NCBI GenBank assembly: GCA_001839685.1
Contig: MLAK01000693.1
Span: forward strand, 69,000 to 132,999
Direction: 5' to 3'
From: Tritrichomonas foetus
Taxonomy: Eukaryota; Parabasalia; Tritrichomonadida; Tritrichomonadidae
DNA: 64,000 nucleotides
Part shown: piece by piece, positions 29,001 through 37,544 of the stretch
Numbering within the stretch: the stretch's first letter is position 1
How the letters are laid out: the number at the start of each line of letters is the position of its first letter
Notes under the pieces: generated by a model
Databases searched by the model: none
The model's input: the letters and a program-made list of their open reading frames with translations, nothing else
Told to the model about the DNA's origin: nothing
Program-made: the position numbers and the translations under genes

Positions 29001-29493
29001 TTGACCTCGAGCTTGGACCGAGATTGGCTGATTTCATATATTCAATGAAATCATCGGTTGTATCAATTTCTTTTGTTGCCAATTTAACGTGATAAAAATC
29101 TTCTAATTGAGAAATATTATTTTGTGAATTAGTAGAAATCATGCCCCTCGCAGAAATAGCTTTAAGAAATTGCGATATATCTATTCCTGCATCGATTAAA
29201 GCAACGCCGTGAAAGCAGCAAATGACGATAAAATGAATTTGTCCATTTTCGTAAGTAGAGAACCCAATCGAAACAATTGGTGAAGCAGAAAAGTCGTTCA
29301 ATATTTTTCTTGCCGTATCGGAGTCGTCCAAAAATAAATACGTCTTTAAGTTACATTCTGGAAAATATGATATTTTTCTATATTCGTCTGTTTGCCACAA
29401 CTCCGAAAAAATAGATCCAAGGCGATTCTGATCAAGAGAAAAGGTTCGTGTCGTTGTAAATGAGTTTTTGCCGAAATAATTCCGACGCGACAT
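26083..29493 (-). CDS. Q/N-rich protein with three C2H2 fingers and exonuclease-fold-like N-terminus
   Basis: A 1136-residue protein from the first ATG (MSRRNYFGKNSF); a TTG upstream is not credible. Residues ~45-200 form an ordered domain. ASPIVSIGFSTYENGQIHF, VALIDAGIDISQFLK, GMISTNSQNNISQLEDFY and KEIDTTDDF follow the order of strands and helices of RNase D/DnaQ-type 3'-5' exonucleases, but the usual DxE acids are missing. If related, it is probably inactive. Residues ~240-870 are Q/N/P-rich, with a 13-fold six-residue repeat (AT(P/T)NQQ type) in the middle. Three C2H2 fingers follow at about 881, 920 and 1106, each C-x2-C-x12-H-x4-H. The zinc fingers suggest nucleic-acid binding. The Q/N tract suggests phase separation or aggregation. 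Function unknown. Confidence 0.8.
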   Translation of the reverse strand: MSRRNYFGKNSFTTTRTFSLDQNRLGSIFSELWQTDEYRKISYFPECNLKTYLFLDDSDTARKILNDFSASPIVSIGFSTYENGQIHFIVICCFHGVALIDAGIDISQFLKAISARGMISTNSQNNISQLEDFYHVKLATKEIDTTDDFIEYMKSANLGPSSRSILSHQIFDDQQSFTVMDILSICFIPVAAYYYFTVMCDRDKVEPLPMVNPSNILPNEQVKSIPLKLIPATLDAPKNAPELDSNILPLATNFHQKKEKDSSTISITSLIPSQNLTRPQSPPIQVVTGNGSSFQPMLLPQSQSSPNNLTETLDKPDNTSTNQLSHQETQQSRQTIQSNNTEIQDNSHDADILIHQANKKEFENNSNSQISQNERKTQILNILNSQNMNNSSDIMINPISQTVPIVNITPTNHQEDINPPEPQNNEQSSLNKSRSQELHFMPNKMSLNLLQPQEPPKEQNVPSNLVSPVNQHLPLQPHIIQQNPNSSQQIQNQTNQVQLQSSQKTLLQQNSKQQNLNQNQNQNQNQNQNQNQTNPKQKQRQRKGQNQAQNNQTQTQNQPQPQNPNQSQQKQTQPKNPKTKVEQDKKIKNQPNKSQSPPNQQAAANQQATTNQQATPNQQATPNQQATTNQKATTNQQATPNQKAAANQQATPNQKATTNQQATPNQKAAANQQATPNSTKSPPHNQPQQSTNTNPNPNSDSNSNSNPSQQKIKRPNQSKSPPAQFNTQSLPKSNPNPPTNNAVTTPNTQSSIHNTKTDAQTSPTITAQNHTQAVTPVVNTQTNLNANNPNNLDPRRQKGRQFHIGSQPAQIQQSSSTTQWKPPPKNLQKSAEQIQVSGFKQTTLPGISPAKSSKSPPGFTPDIITQKPQAKSPPVDEKKIKCPLCNNLFATDYNTLNHFIIQHGFARQFDKTFRSTEDGLTCLVCHKTMENYEGVINHAAIFHHTKFEGIIFKANASPPVKNFTALFKSRLPQKRNVSSELATSKTLKNASVQTEQYETNQMNPISINSNNDANSSLKDVLDENNEMNDTNDESYCDFIASTIKTNGINTDKVEISKLEPISVTMIQEKKETFDIPVDTRFWRQLDMLEAFMKSTNMASFDGNQYLCKVCNKECKSVSKLLQHCFEQHRDLLDSYD
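27467..27701 (-). repeat. In-frame 18-bp coding repeat (13 units)
   Basis: Encodes a six-residue unit A-(T/A)-(P/T/A)-N-Q-(Q/K), about 13 consecutive copies with no frame change. Copies alternate among ATPNQQ, ATTNQQ, ATPNQK and AAANQQ, showing internal higher-order duplication. Confidence 0.85.
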
Positions 29494-30688
29494 TTGGTTC
29501 GAATAAGTTCTGAAAATTTCTTTCTCTCGTTTCAATTACCTATTCTCAATGATTTGAAATACAAGTTAAATATAGAAAAAGTGAATGTATTTAGAAAAAG
29601 TATAAAAAATTCTGATAATTCAATTATATCCGTCAGATTGACAATATTCAATCAGTCAGGAAAATTTAACACTTGAATAATGAACAATATTATCACCTGA
29701 TTTTTTTTATTTGGCCGGAGTCCTTTTCAAAAAAAATTGAATACTTACTTTTTTTCAATCCCAAAGCGATTTTACATAAAAGGTGCATTTTCTCGTTCAA
29801 TATATTAATTTGACAATGAAAATACCTTTCAAATAATTAAAAATATATTTTTGGTTATATTTTATCTCTAAAATGTCACAATTTGCGGAATGAATTCGAT
29901 ATATTGGCATGTTTCCCCATTTTTAATTCTGTAGAAGTAATTTGAAAGAATTTGAAAACCTTTGAATTCCACCAATACAATAACTCAAGTAAAAATGGAT
30001 GTTTCGAATCTCGGAGAAAAAAAGTGAGTTCATCTGTCTGAAAATGCAGAATAACAATAAAAAATAAAAATTGCTGAGCAAAAAGAAAATGTGAATGAAA
30101 CCAATAAATGTGTTTGCTTCATTTGTCTGTATAATGATGAGTAAATACGATAGAACTCGACCCTTATTTCGATTTTAGAGATTGGAAACAATGAATATCA
30201 AATACATCACAAATCTTAGGAACATTCTTCTAATGATTCGTATGGAGGAAAAAATCGAACTGTGATCTTTCATATGTCTAATTGTAATATCTGGAAATAT
30301 ATTTTGGAATTTTTTTCAAAATATCGAAAATCGTCAAAAATTATTGTCTATAATCGGAGATCTTATATGCATGTCTGATCTTAAATGTTGAAAGAAAATC
30401 ATTCACAAGAATTCCAGTTGTGGCCTACACAAATATCATATTTGTGATATAATTATCACCAAGTCATTCGCGCTTCCAAGTCGATATTCATACTCACCGC
30501 CATGCGCGCCAGCATGTGCATAACAAGAAATTTGGATCAAGCCCGAATTTGGAAAGAAAGAGAGAAAAAAAATGAAAAGGGGAAAGTAAAAAGAGAATTA
30601 GAGGAAAAATAAGAAGAAAATACAAACATTTAGATAAATATATAAGTTTTTGGTACAATCAAAACCTCATATTTTTTAAGTCCGGTGC
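29494..30688. other. Long intergenic region with one GC-richer patch
   Basis: About 1.2 kb, mostly AT-rich and featureless. A patch at 30465-30560 is distinctly GC-richer and contains CATGCGCGCCAGCATG, a CATGC/GCATG hairpin. I cannot assign it to a tRNA, snRNA or protein. Confidence 0.5.
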
Positions 30689-31270
30689 TTAATCAGCAAA
30701 ATTCAAATAGGTTGCATCTGTAACAAATTTTCCAACACTGGCATAACATCCAACAAATCGGTCTGAAACGTTTGAAAACATCAATTCGTAATCTGAGTCT
30801 TCGTCTTGTTCCAGATTGCTGGACAAAACTATGGATGCGTCGAGTTCTTCATCGGGGAGTTCGAGTTCGAAGCTGTCGTCTTTTCTGTCAAAGAGTTGGC
30901 GGAGGGAACTTGGAACCATGTCGGAGTAGATGGATCCAAGAGAACCTTCAGTGGAGAAGCTCCTTGATCGCTTATTTGGAAGAGCATCCTCCTTTTGGCA
31001 GAAGGCTCCTTTTCGTGAAGCGTAAACAAGGAATTTGGTCTGGCAGCCGAGGCAGGTCACCTCGATCTCACGTGCTCCTGTAGGACTAACTGTTACCATG
31101 GAGGTGTTAGAAAGTCTGATTGAGCCTGTGTGAATCTGGAAGACCGGTGAGTAGCTCTCGAAGTTCAGGTGACTGTGGCTGTGGCGGTGTGTTGGTCTGT
31201 TGTTGGAAGAAACACGGTCGCCTCTTATGCATACGTTGTGGCATGAGCAGCACAAGTCTGGTACCTGCAT
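30689..31270 (-). CDS. Small CxxC protein, unrecognised
   Basis: A 193-residue protein. The first 90 residues carry two Cys pairs, LCCSCHNVC and TCLGCQTKF, set about 70 residues apart and separated by a His-rich stretch (THRHSHSHLNF). This could be a split zinc ribbon. The middle is Ser/Arg-rich (KRSRSFSTEGSLGS). The C-terminal third is acidic and ends FVGCYASVGKFVTDATYL. GC is higher than in the flanks, which supports coding. No family recognised. An A/T-rich upstream region contains AAACCGCTTAA in the sense direction. The ATG at 31270 is the first in frame. Confidence 0.7.
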   Translation of the reverse strand: MQVPDLCCSCHNVCIRGDRVSSNNRPTHRHSHSHLNFESYSPVFQIHTGSIRLSNTSMVTVSPTGAREIEVTCLGCQTKFLVYASRKGAFCQKEDALPNKRSRSFSTEGSLGSIYSDMVPSSLRQLFDRKDDSFELELPDEELDASIVLSSNLEQDEDSDYELMFSNVSDRFVGCYASVGKFVTDATYLNFAD

Positions 31271-31634
31271 TCGAAAAAACTAATTTTATTTATTCGTTTA
31301 TTAAGCGGTTTATTTTTCTCTGAAAAAGTTATATCGAAGATTTACGTTTGAAAAAAAGGTGAAGTGAAAATGTCGGGCCAAACGTAGCTAAACTTTCGGT
31401 TACTGTTTTTTGATTGTTTCGCGTTAGTCGAAAAAAATGGTGAAGAATTAAAGAGAATTGCATGTTGAATATACATATCTGATTTGTTCGAAATTCGGGA
31501 TAGTAACGATATTGATTTGGAACAAAAATGGGAATACGGTACCTTAGATAGGTTCTAGATGGACTTATAATGAAATAACAATTAAACCATAAGGGACTAT
31601 TTGTAAAAAAATAATTATTTAGTAAGTATGTAAA
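31271..31634. other. Intergenic, no gene seen
   Basis: 364 bases of upstream region for the CxxC gene, AT-rich. Confidence 0.5.
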
Positions 31635-31766
31635 ATGGTGGCTCCAGAAGTAGTGATTAAGGTTAGGCGGTGCTGTCTGTGTGAGCGTTCGTTGTTTTTA
31701 GATTGGGCTAAAGAGAGCTTTTGGGGAGACACTCTCTTTGAAAAACAAGAAAAAAAAGAAACTTAA
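31635..31766 (+). CDS. Candidate 43-codon small protein
   Basis: An ATG-started frame with markedly higher GC and codon-like structure than the surrounding DNA. The product begins MVAPEVVIKVRRCCLCERSL and continues with an FLDWAKESFWGDTLFEKQ helix-like stretch. It has one CCxxC group. Below the usual length cut-offs, and no homology recognised. The DNA also contains an 8-bp stem (AAAGAGAG...CTCTCTTT) at 31712-31741, so a structured non-coding RNA is an alternative reading. Confidence 0.3.
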   Translation: MVAPEVVIKVRRCCLCERSLFLDWAKESFWGDTLFEKQEKKET

Positions 31767-32350
31767 AACCGTTTCGGTTTATTTGAATTTTCTCATGGCC
31801 ATACGATTTGAAAGAAAAAGTGGCTATTTAGATATTTGGATTTTGAAGAACATATATGTAAACCTCGATTTGAATATTTCTCTTAGATAATTGGTAGATA
31901 AGTTTAGTTATATATGTGGTTTACTAACACATAATATTTCGCATTTTTGATTTACGAATTCTTATAATGGGACTCTTTCAAAAATAAAATTGACCTTAAT
32001 GGAGGTTTATAATTATGAAAATGACGATACTTCAAATACGTTTTTCTCAAAAGTGTATCTAACAAAATATAGGCACTAATGAAAACAGGATTACAATACT
32101 ATATACTATGTTAAAGCAATTTTTTAAAGAAATATATCCAATCAATTTTTTTATAGCTACATTTTTTTGGTAGGAGAAAATGACTTATTAAAACCAATCA
32201 TTAGTCGAGTACAAGCTTTTTTAGTATATAATACCTCATTAATGCTGACTTCAATGCATAGTAATAATATAGAGATAATAATACAGAGATAAATTGTTAA
32301 AAGAGAATTTATGAAAATTATATGTATTGCATGCTAACTATTAATTTGAT
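31767..32350. other. Intergenic, no gene seen
   Basis: About 580 AT-rich bases. An ACTAACACATA at 31923 resembles the trichomonad 3' splice motif but lacks the following AG. Confidence 0.5.
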
Positions 32351-34429
32351 TCACTTTCTGTATCTTCGCTGCTTTTTTGCTCTTCTAAACAAACTTTCAA
32401 TGTCAAGCGCCCTAACATCTTTTCCGGCAGAAATGTGATCAGCCATTAATTCGATGATCTTCTCGTCGTTTTCACGGCTAATTCTTTTCGGTGTTTTCAA
32501 ATCTAAAGGCTTTGTGTGAACGTTTTTGAGGCTGATACCTTTATTAGATCCTCTCTGCATTTTCTTTGCATCTGATATTCGTAACTGATACTTCTTTTCT
32601 GTATATTCTCGTTTTTCTTCAATGATTTGAATTTCGTATCGTATCTTCCGAACTAGTAAATCTCTCTTCATAGCGAATTGTTCCTTAAGAATTCTGTCTT
32701 CTTCAAAGTATCTCTCACTTAGTTTCTCACTTGCTTCTCTTGCTTCTTTAGCCTCAACTGATGCAACTCTTTCGGTGGCACTCTTTGCTTCATTGTAGCG
32801 TTTGGCTCTTAATAAAGATTTGATTTGTTCTCTAAGTTCAATAAGAGTTCGAGATGGTTGGTTATATTTCGAAACATATTCATGTGATTGGAATTTCGCG
32901 TCAAGTTCTGCTGCAGCATCTTGGTATTCTTCATTCAAAAGTTCAAGCATGTGAATTTCTTTCTGACGTGTGCTTTCAATCCTTGAAAGGTATTTTTCAT
33001 CTGCTAGCCTTGCGCGTGATTTCAATTCCTCAACAGTGTTACCTTTGCTTCCACGATCGCGGCGACTTTTTTCATGTGAACTTGGAATGTTATCCAAAAT
33101 TCGATTCAAGTATGAAGTCTCGTTAATCCAAAGTCTTTCAATACAAATATCAACGTACGATGACAGTCTTTGTTTCAATAATTTATAGTTAGCACTTTTT
33201 GAAGCTTTTCCTTCTTTGATTGAAACGTATATTTCTGATGAAGGATCTTCTTCAACGATCTGGTCAAGGTTACCAAATAATTCACCACGTGATGAATGGT
33301 TTTGATGATAATCGTCTGATTCTGATTCTGACTCAGATTCTGATTCTGATTCAGATTCGGATTCGGATCGGTTATCATGATTGTATCTATGGTCACGCTC
33401 TTCATCAACTTCCTGTTGGAGATGAGAATGACGTGGTGAAATTCTTGGTGAATATTCTGAATAATCTTCCTCTTCCTCTTCTTCCTCGTCATCACTTTCA
33501 CGGTTGGATTCATTATCTTCATTTTCATTTCCTTCATTTATGGTTTCCTGTTGATCTTTGTCATCATTAATCATCAATGCCTGCGACATCCTTACGAGTG
33601 ATGTTGATGCTTCACCGAGCTCCATTCCGTTGCTTCCGCATCTTCTGTGGGTTGGTTTTGGTATTGGAGGAATTCCTGCTGGCTTTTTATCAGGTTTTGG
33701 AATCGAAATTGGTGCAGGTGCAACGGCAGGCTCCTCTTCAATTAGAGGTGTTATCATATTCATTGGTGGCGATTTGTTATTATTGAGAAATTGATTTTGA
33801 TTAAAAATTGATTGACTTTGAGCGCGAGTTAGCTGGATAAGATTTGGTGGTGGCTCGTAGCCCATCTTTTGCCATCTTTCTTTGTTCTTGTTACTTAATT
33901 CTTTGACGATTTGAACTTGCGGAAATTCTTCGTCCTCTTCTTCGCCGGACTGTTCATCGTTTTCGTTAATATTTTCTTCTATTGTTTCTTCAATCGCGCT
34001 TTGTTTTGTTGGAACGATATCTGAAACGATATTATCGCCACCTTTTGAAACTAAATGACCACCCAATGATGTAAATGACGGCTGCCTGTAAGAGAGGCCA
34101 ATAGGTACGTCTTTTGTGTCATCATTTTCATCAAGGACAATTACATTATCATTTTCGGCTTCTTTAAGATCTGGCAAATTGTGGACTGGAACTCCGTCTT
34201 TTCCGACAAGGCCATTACGAAGTGATGAAAATGAAGGCTGGCGGTGAGTTAATCCGATTGGCATATCATCATCTTCATCACCATCATCTTCTTCTGGCGG
34301 TGGTGGAGGTGCTTCCTTTTTGGGAGCAGCACGCTCTATTTTTGGTGCGATTGAATCTTTAAAATGCTTATCGAGTTCTGTTTCGTTGGTAGCTTTAGCG
34401 AGAAGGTCGAATAAAGGGTTTTCACTCAT
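32351..34429 (-). CDS. Disordered/coiled-coil protein with duplicated PIGLxxRQPSF motif
   Basis: A 692-residue protein, not assigned to a family. The N-terminal half is acidic and disordered (PPPPPEEDDGDEDDD; later a (SE)n run near 365-385). It holds two near-identical short motifs, MPIGLTHRQPSFSSL (56-70) and VPIGLSYRQPSFTSL (108-122). Each places Arg at -3 of a serine, a usual basophilic-kinase or 14-3-3 context. From about 470 a charged coiled coil runs to the end (REQIKSLLRAKRYNEAKSAT and following), with a very basic tail (KKQRRYRK). Coiled coils of this type are common in trichomonad proteins. A cytoskeletal role is possible but unproven. The start is supported by an initiator-like element directly upstream. 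Confidence 0.75.
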   Translation of the reverse strand: MSENPLFDLLAKATNETELDKHFKDSIAPKIERAAPKKEAPPPPPEEDDGDEDDDMPIGLTHRQPSFSSLRNGLVGKDGVPVHNLPDLKEAENDNVIVLDENDDTKDVPIGLSYRQPSFTSLGGHLVSKGGDNIVSDIVPTKQSAIEETIEENINENDEQSGEEEDEEFPQVQIVKELSNKNKERWQKMGYEPPPNLIQLTRAQSQSIFNQNQFLNNNKSPPMNMITPLIEEEPAVAPAPISIPKPDKKPAGIPPIPKPTHRRCGSNGMELGEASTSLVRMSQALMINDDKDQQETINEGNENEDNESNRESDDEEEEEEEDYSEYSPRISPRHSHLQQEVDEERDHRYNHDNRSESESESESESESESESDDYHQNHSSRGELFGNLDQIVEEDPSSEIYVSIKEGKASKSANYKLLKQRLSSYVDICIERLWINETSYLNRILDNIPSSHEKSRRDRGSKGNTVEELKSRARLADEKYLSRIESTRQKEIHMLELLNEEYQDAAAELDAKFQSHEYVSKYNQPSRTLIELREQIKSLLRAKRYNEAKSATERVASVEAKEAREASEKLSERYFEEDRILKEQFAMKRDLLVRKIRYEIQIIEEKREYTEKKYQLRISDAKKMQRGSNKGISLKNVHTKPLDLKTPKRISRENDEKIIELMADHISAGKDVRALDIESLFRRAKKQRRYRK

Positions 34430-34440
34430 AAATTAAATAT

Positions 34441-34457
34441 TTTGAGATGAAAGATGA
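34441..34457 (-). promoter_or_regulatory. Initiator-like element
   Basis: Sense strand TCATCTTTCATCTCAAA ends 11 bases before the ATG at 34429. It closely parallels the element at glycogen phosphorylase. Confidence 0.45.
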
Positions 34458-35214
34458 TATTTATATTACCACTCTGCAATTGCACTTTTTGTGTTGTTTA
34501 TTTCATTACATTATCAATTTCATATACATTTTTCACTTTTTGTTATCCTTTTTTTTGGTTTTATTTTCCATATAAAATGAACTTTTTCATAATTTTTTAC
34601 AAACGTAAGTAACTTTTTGAAATTTCTCTTTGAAATTCCTTTGAAAAAGTTTGATATGTGTATGAATCTCCATGAATTAGTGTTTTTAAAAAGATGTTAT
34701 TGCTTCTGAAAAAATAAAACACATATTTCTCAAATGGTTAGCAAAGTTTTCAATGAATAAATAATATCAATCAATTGAATTGTCAATTTTTAATTGGCCA
34801 GGTGAATATTTCTGAAGCTGAAACATTGAAGGATCTGTTCTTCATATTCCAATTATTTGTTTAACAGAACACTCCTGATTATCCATTGAAAATGATGATA
34901 CTTCCTTTCATGCGAATCGAACTTTTATATTGATCGAATTCCTCAAAGATTTCTCTTTATCGCTTTTTCTATGTATTTATTATGGTGATTCTCGCTAGAA
35001 ATGTTTTGGAAGTATGTTTTATCATTTTTAACTGAATAACAGATTAAATTATTTCCAATTTGTGATCACATGTTGGGCCTGCGAAGATGCTTTAAGATGA
35101 TCTTAAGACCTTAGTCAAATATTACGAATAGAAGAATAAAAAAATGATAAACTGTTGAAAAAAAGAATAAATTAATTAATTAACTAATAATGGAGAAAAA
35201 AACAAAATGATTTA
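34458..35214. other. Intergenic region, no gene seen
   Basis: About 750 AT-rich bases, no open frame or RNA signature of note. Confidence 0.5.
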
Positions 35215-36300
35215 TTAAACTGACATAACACCATACTTAAGAACATGCTGGCACTGGCCTATTTCTCTCCTAAGCGCCTCATTTTCTCTTCGCTTGTCAT
35301 CCAAAATTTCATCAAGTTTTTTCTGGCCTCGCTTGAGTCTAGGTATCTCTGTTCGTAGTGAAAGAAGCATTTGTTTCCTCTGCTCGTCGATTCCACTGAT
35401 GTCTTCAGAAATTTGATAGCATTTTTCCTTCATTCCGTCCAATTCTTTAATTGTTGACCTTAACTGCTTCTGATTTTCGTAATCAAGCCGCTTTGCAGCA
35501 TGCAAAAGTCTGTTTGTCCTTTTTTGTGATTCGATAAGGTGACTTTTTAAGACTTGGGTTTTGTACCCATGTTTCTCTTCAAGTTTTTGATATTCAGCTT
35601 CATATCTTTCTTCCATGTCCTTCAATTGACCCTGGAGCTCATTTACATGAATTGTATGTCTTCTTATCATATCTTCAATTGTATCAACACATTGTGCAAG
35701 CTTTGCTTTTGATTGATGAAGACTTTCAAATCGCTCTTCAGTACGTGTTTGAATTATTTGCTGTAATTGTTCGATGACTCCGTAATTAATATCTTCAATT
35801 CTTTCATTTACCTCAACTTGGGTGGTCTGCTTAATTATTTTGGTTCTCTCGTTCCTGTATGTATCTATTTGAGCTTGCACCTTCTTTATTTCATTTTCGA
35901 CATCTAATATTCGATTCGAATGTCGAAAGGTTGTTGTTTGCTTCAGCGTTTTTAATGCTATTTCAAAGTCTTGTTGAATAGAATCGATTTCTGATGCCTG
36001 ATGTCTTTGAATGTCGTGAATTGATTGATGATGCTGGGCTTTAATTCTTGCTACTGCGACACTAAGCTCTGCTTTCCTTCTTTTTCGTTCACCTGTCATG
36101 CTTTCGGACTCTTCTTGAATTTTAAGTGAAAGATCAGAAATTTTTTCTTTTGCTTCGAGAATCAACGATTTATATTGGTTTAATCGATTTGCCATTCTTC
36201 CGATTTCATCATCTCGTAAACTAATCGCTTCCTGAATTCGAAACTGGCAGTATTTTATTTTTCTATTGTAAAGAGGACTATTTGGTGATCGATTCTCCAT
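35215..36300 (-). CDS. Coiled-coil protein
   Basis: A 361-residue, almost entirely helical protein. From residue ~20 to ~350 it shows heptads rich in Q/E/K/R/L with few prolines or glycines, broken by short gaps. It ends in NEALRREIGQCQHVLKYGV. No catalytic or targeting motif seen. The composition is that of a cytoskeletal, flagellar or centrosomal coiled coil; which one cannot be told from sequence. The ATG is the first in frame. Two candidate promoter words, TAACGTAC and CGGAGACCGTTT, lie 15-41 bases upstream. The SGT-like gene lies 86 bases further upstream, on the same strand. Confidence 0.75.
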   Translation of the reverse strand: MENRSPNSPLYNRKIKYCQFRIQEAISLRDDEIGRMANRLNQYKSLILEAKEKISDLSLKIQEESESMTGERKRRKAELSVAVARIKAQHHQSIHDIQRHQASEIDSIQQDFEIALKTLKQTTTFRHSNRILDVENEIKKVQAQIDTYRNERTKIIKQTTQVEVNERIEDINYGVIEQLQQIIQTRTEERFESLHQSKAKLAQCVDTIEDMIRRHTIHVNELQGQLKDMEERYEAEYQKLEEKHGYKTQVLKSHLIESQKRTNRLLHAAKRLDYENQKQLRSTIKELDGMKEKCYQISEDISGIDEQRKQMLLSLRTEIPRLKRGQKKLDEILDDKRRENEALRREIGQCQHVLKYGVMSV

Positions 36301-36314
36301 TTTGATTATTATCT

Positions 36315-36322
36315 GTACGTTA
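36315..36322 (-). promoter_or_regulatory. GTACGTTA motif (antisense orientation)
   Basis: Lies 15 bases upstream of the ATG at 36300, reading TAACGTAC in the gene's direction. The core ACGT is palindromic. Confidence 0.4.
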
Positions 36323-36329
36323 AGGGAGC

Positions 36330-36341
36330 AAACGGTCTCCG
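36330..36341 (-). promoter_or_regulatory. CGGAGACCGTTT motif
   Basis: Sense strand 12-mer, 30 bases before the ATG at 36300. Identical to the 12-mer at 42039-42050 before an unrelated gene. Confidence 0.5.
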
Positions 36342-36386
36342 AAATTTAAAACAATTCAAAAATATATTCAAAGACCACATAGAATT

Positions 36387-37469
36387 TCATTTCTTGTAAG
36401 GCCCCTTCAGCACCAGGAATTGATCATCATTGCTTCTAATAAAGCCCTTCTGCGGAACATTTATCATACCAAACATATCTTGCACGTTTATTCCCTTAAT
36501 AAGATTCTGGATATCCGACCTCATAAAGCATTCTGCAGCGGCAGCTCGCCTATTCCTAGTTTTGGGTTGTGATTTGGCTTGTGCCTTAGGCTGAGGTTTG
36601 GACTGAGGTTTAGGTTGAGGTTTGGATTGAGGATTAGGTTGTGGATTTTGTTGTGGCTTGGACTGAGGATTAGGTTGTGGATTAGGTTGAGAATCTGGTT
36701 GTGGTTTGGATTGAGGATTAGGTTGTGGATTTTGTTGTGGATTAGGTTGAGGATTGGGCTTAGTTTTGGGCCGAGGTTTAGATTTGTTTTCACTTTCTGA
36801 TTTGATTGCTTGACTGAGTTTATTTTTTCTGTCAAAATCTTGAATTTTAGCTTGGAGATTTAACGATTCAAATGGTGGCAACTCAACATATGGGGCTGGC
36901 GGTTTTGCATTTTTATCCTGAAGCACAGCAATATTATGGAGAATTACTGGATTACCTGGGGAAATTTTTAGCCCTTGATTATAGGCAGTCATCGCTTCAT
37001 CATGGCGATTCAGAGCCCAGCAAGCAAGGCCCAGCCGTATGTAAGCAGTAGTGTAATAAGGGTCGTATTCAATCGCCTTTAATGATTCCGCTAGACTTTT
37101 TGCATAATAGCCAACTTTGAAGTAAACTTTAGCGGCATTACAATGTGTTAGTGCTTCATGCGGATCGAGGCGTTGAGCGCGGCCAATGTTGAGTACAGCG
37201 CTATGTGCATCATTTTCTTGGAGATCCTGTGCACTCATGTAGCAGAGCTGTCTTGCGAGCGGCGTACTATCGTTCAAAAATGATAAAGATTGGGTCAATG
37301 TTCCAGCTTTCTTTTTGGTTGTCGTTAGATCGTCTTCAGTAATATTCCAAATTTTACGTAGCGAGTGAATTACATTTGCAAGTTGTACCTGACCTTCACC
37401 TGCCATTGGTATGTTGCCTTGGAGGTGATCTATAATCATGGAGCGAACATATTTTATTTGGATACTCAT
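36387..37469 (-). CDS. SGT/SGTA-like TPR co-chaperone with PQ-rich repeat
   Basis: A 360-residue protein with the layout of small glutamine-rich TPR proteins (SGTA/Sgt2), which pass tail-anchored membrane proteins to the GET/TRC pathway and bind Hsp70/Hsp90. Residues 1-50 (VRSMIIDHLQGNIPMAGEGQ...HSLRKIWNITEDDL) match the Sgt2 N-terminal dimerisation helix pattern. Three TPRs span about 78-190 (NIGRAQRLDPHEALTHCNAA, YYAKSLAESLKAIEYDPYY, HDEAMTAYNQGLKISPGNP). Instead of a Q-rich tail there is a run of about 25 xPQ/xPK tripeptide-like units (about 230-310). A C-terminal segment SDIQNLIKGINVQDMFGMI follows, which could be the client-binding helix pair. Upstream region (75 bp) is shared with a divergent gene. 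Confidence 0.75.
   Translation of the reverse strand: MSIQIKYVRSMIIDHLQGNIPMAGEGQVQLANVIHSLRKIWNITEDDLTTTKKKAGTLTQSLSFLNDSTPLARQLCYMSAQDLQENDAHSAVLNIGRAQRLDPHEALTHCNAAKVYFKVGYYAKSLAESLKAIEYDPYYTTAYIRLGLACWALNRHDEAMTAYNQGLKISPGNPVILHNIAVLQDKNAKPPAPYVELPPFESLNLQAKIQDFDRKNKLSQAIKSESENKSKPRPKTKPNPQPNPQQNPQPNPQSKPQPDSQPNPQPNPQSKPQQNPQPNPQSKPQPKPQSKPQPKAQAKSQPKTRNRRAAAAECFMRSDIQNLIKGINVQDMFGMINVPQKGFIRSNDDQFLVLKGPYKK
36585..36790 (-). repeat. Coding repeat encoding xPQ units
   Basis: Repeated GGTTG(T/A)GG(T/A)TT-like words encode N-P-Q / K-P-Q / P-N-P-Q units in the SGT-like protein, all in frame. Confidence 0.7.
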
Positions 37470-37544
37470 TATTCTGAAATGTGATATGAAAGCAACTTAT
37501 ATTAGGAGGGAAATGTGAACTAAAAATGAAATAATGTAACTTGA

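Noticed and set aside
31923..31933. ACTAACACATA as a trichomonad 3' splice-site motif
   Set aside because: The AG that should end the motif is absent, and no flanking exon frames join across it; a GTATGT 300 bases upstream is probably coincidence.
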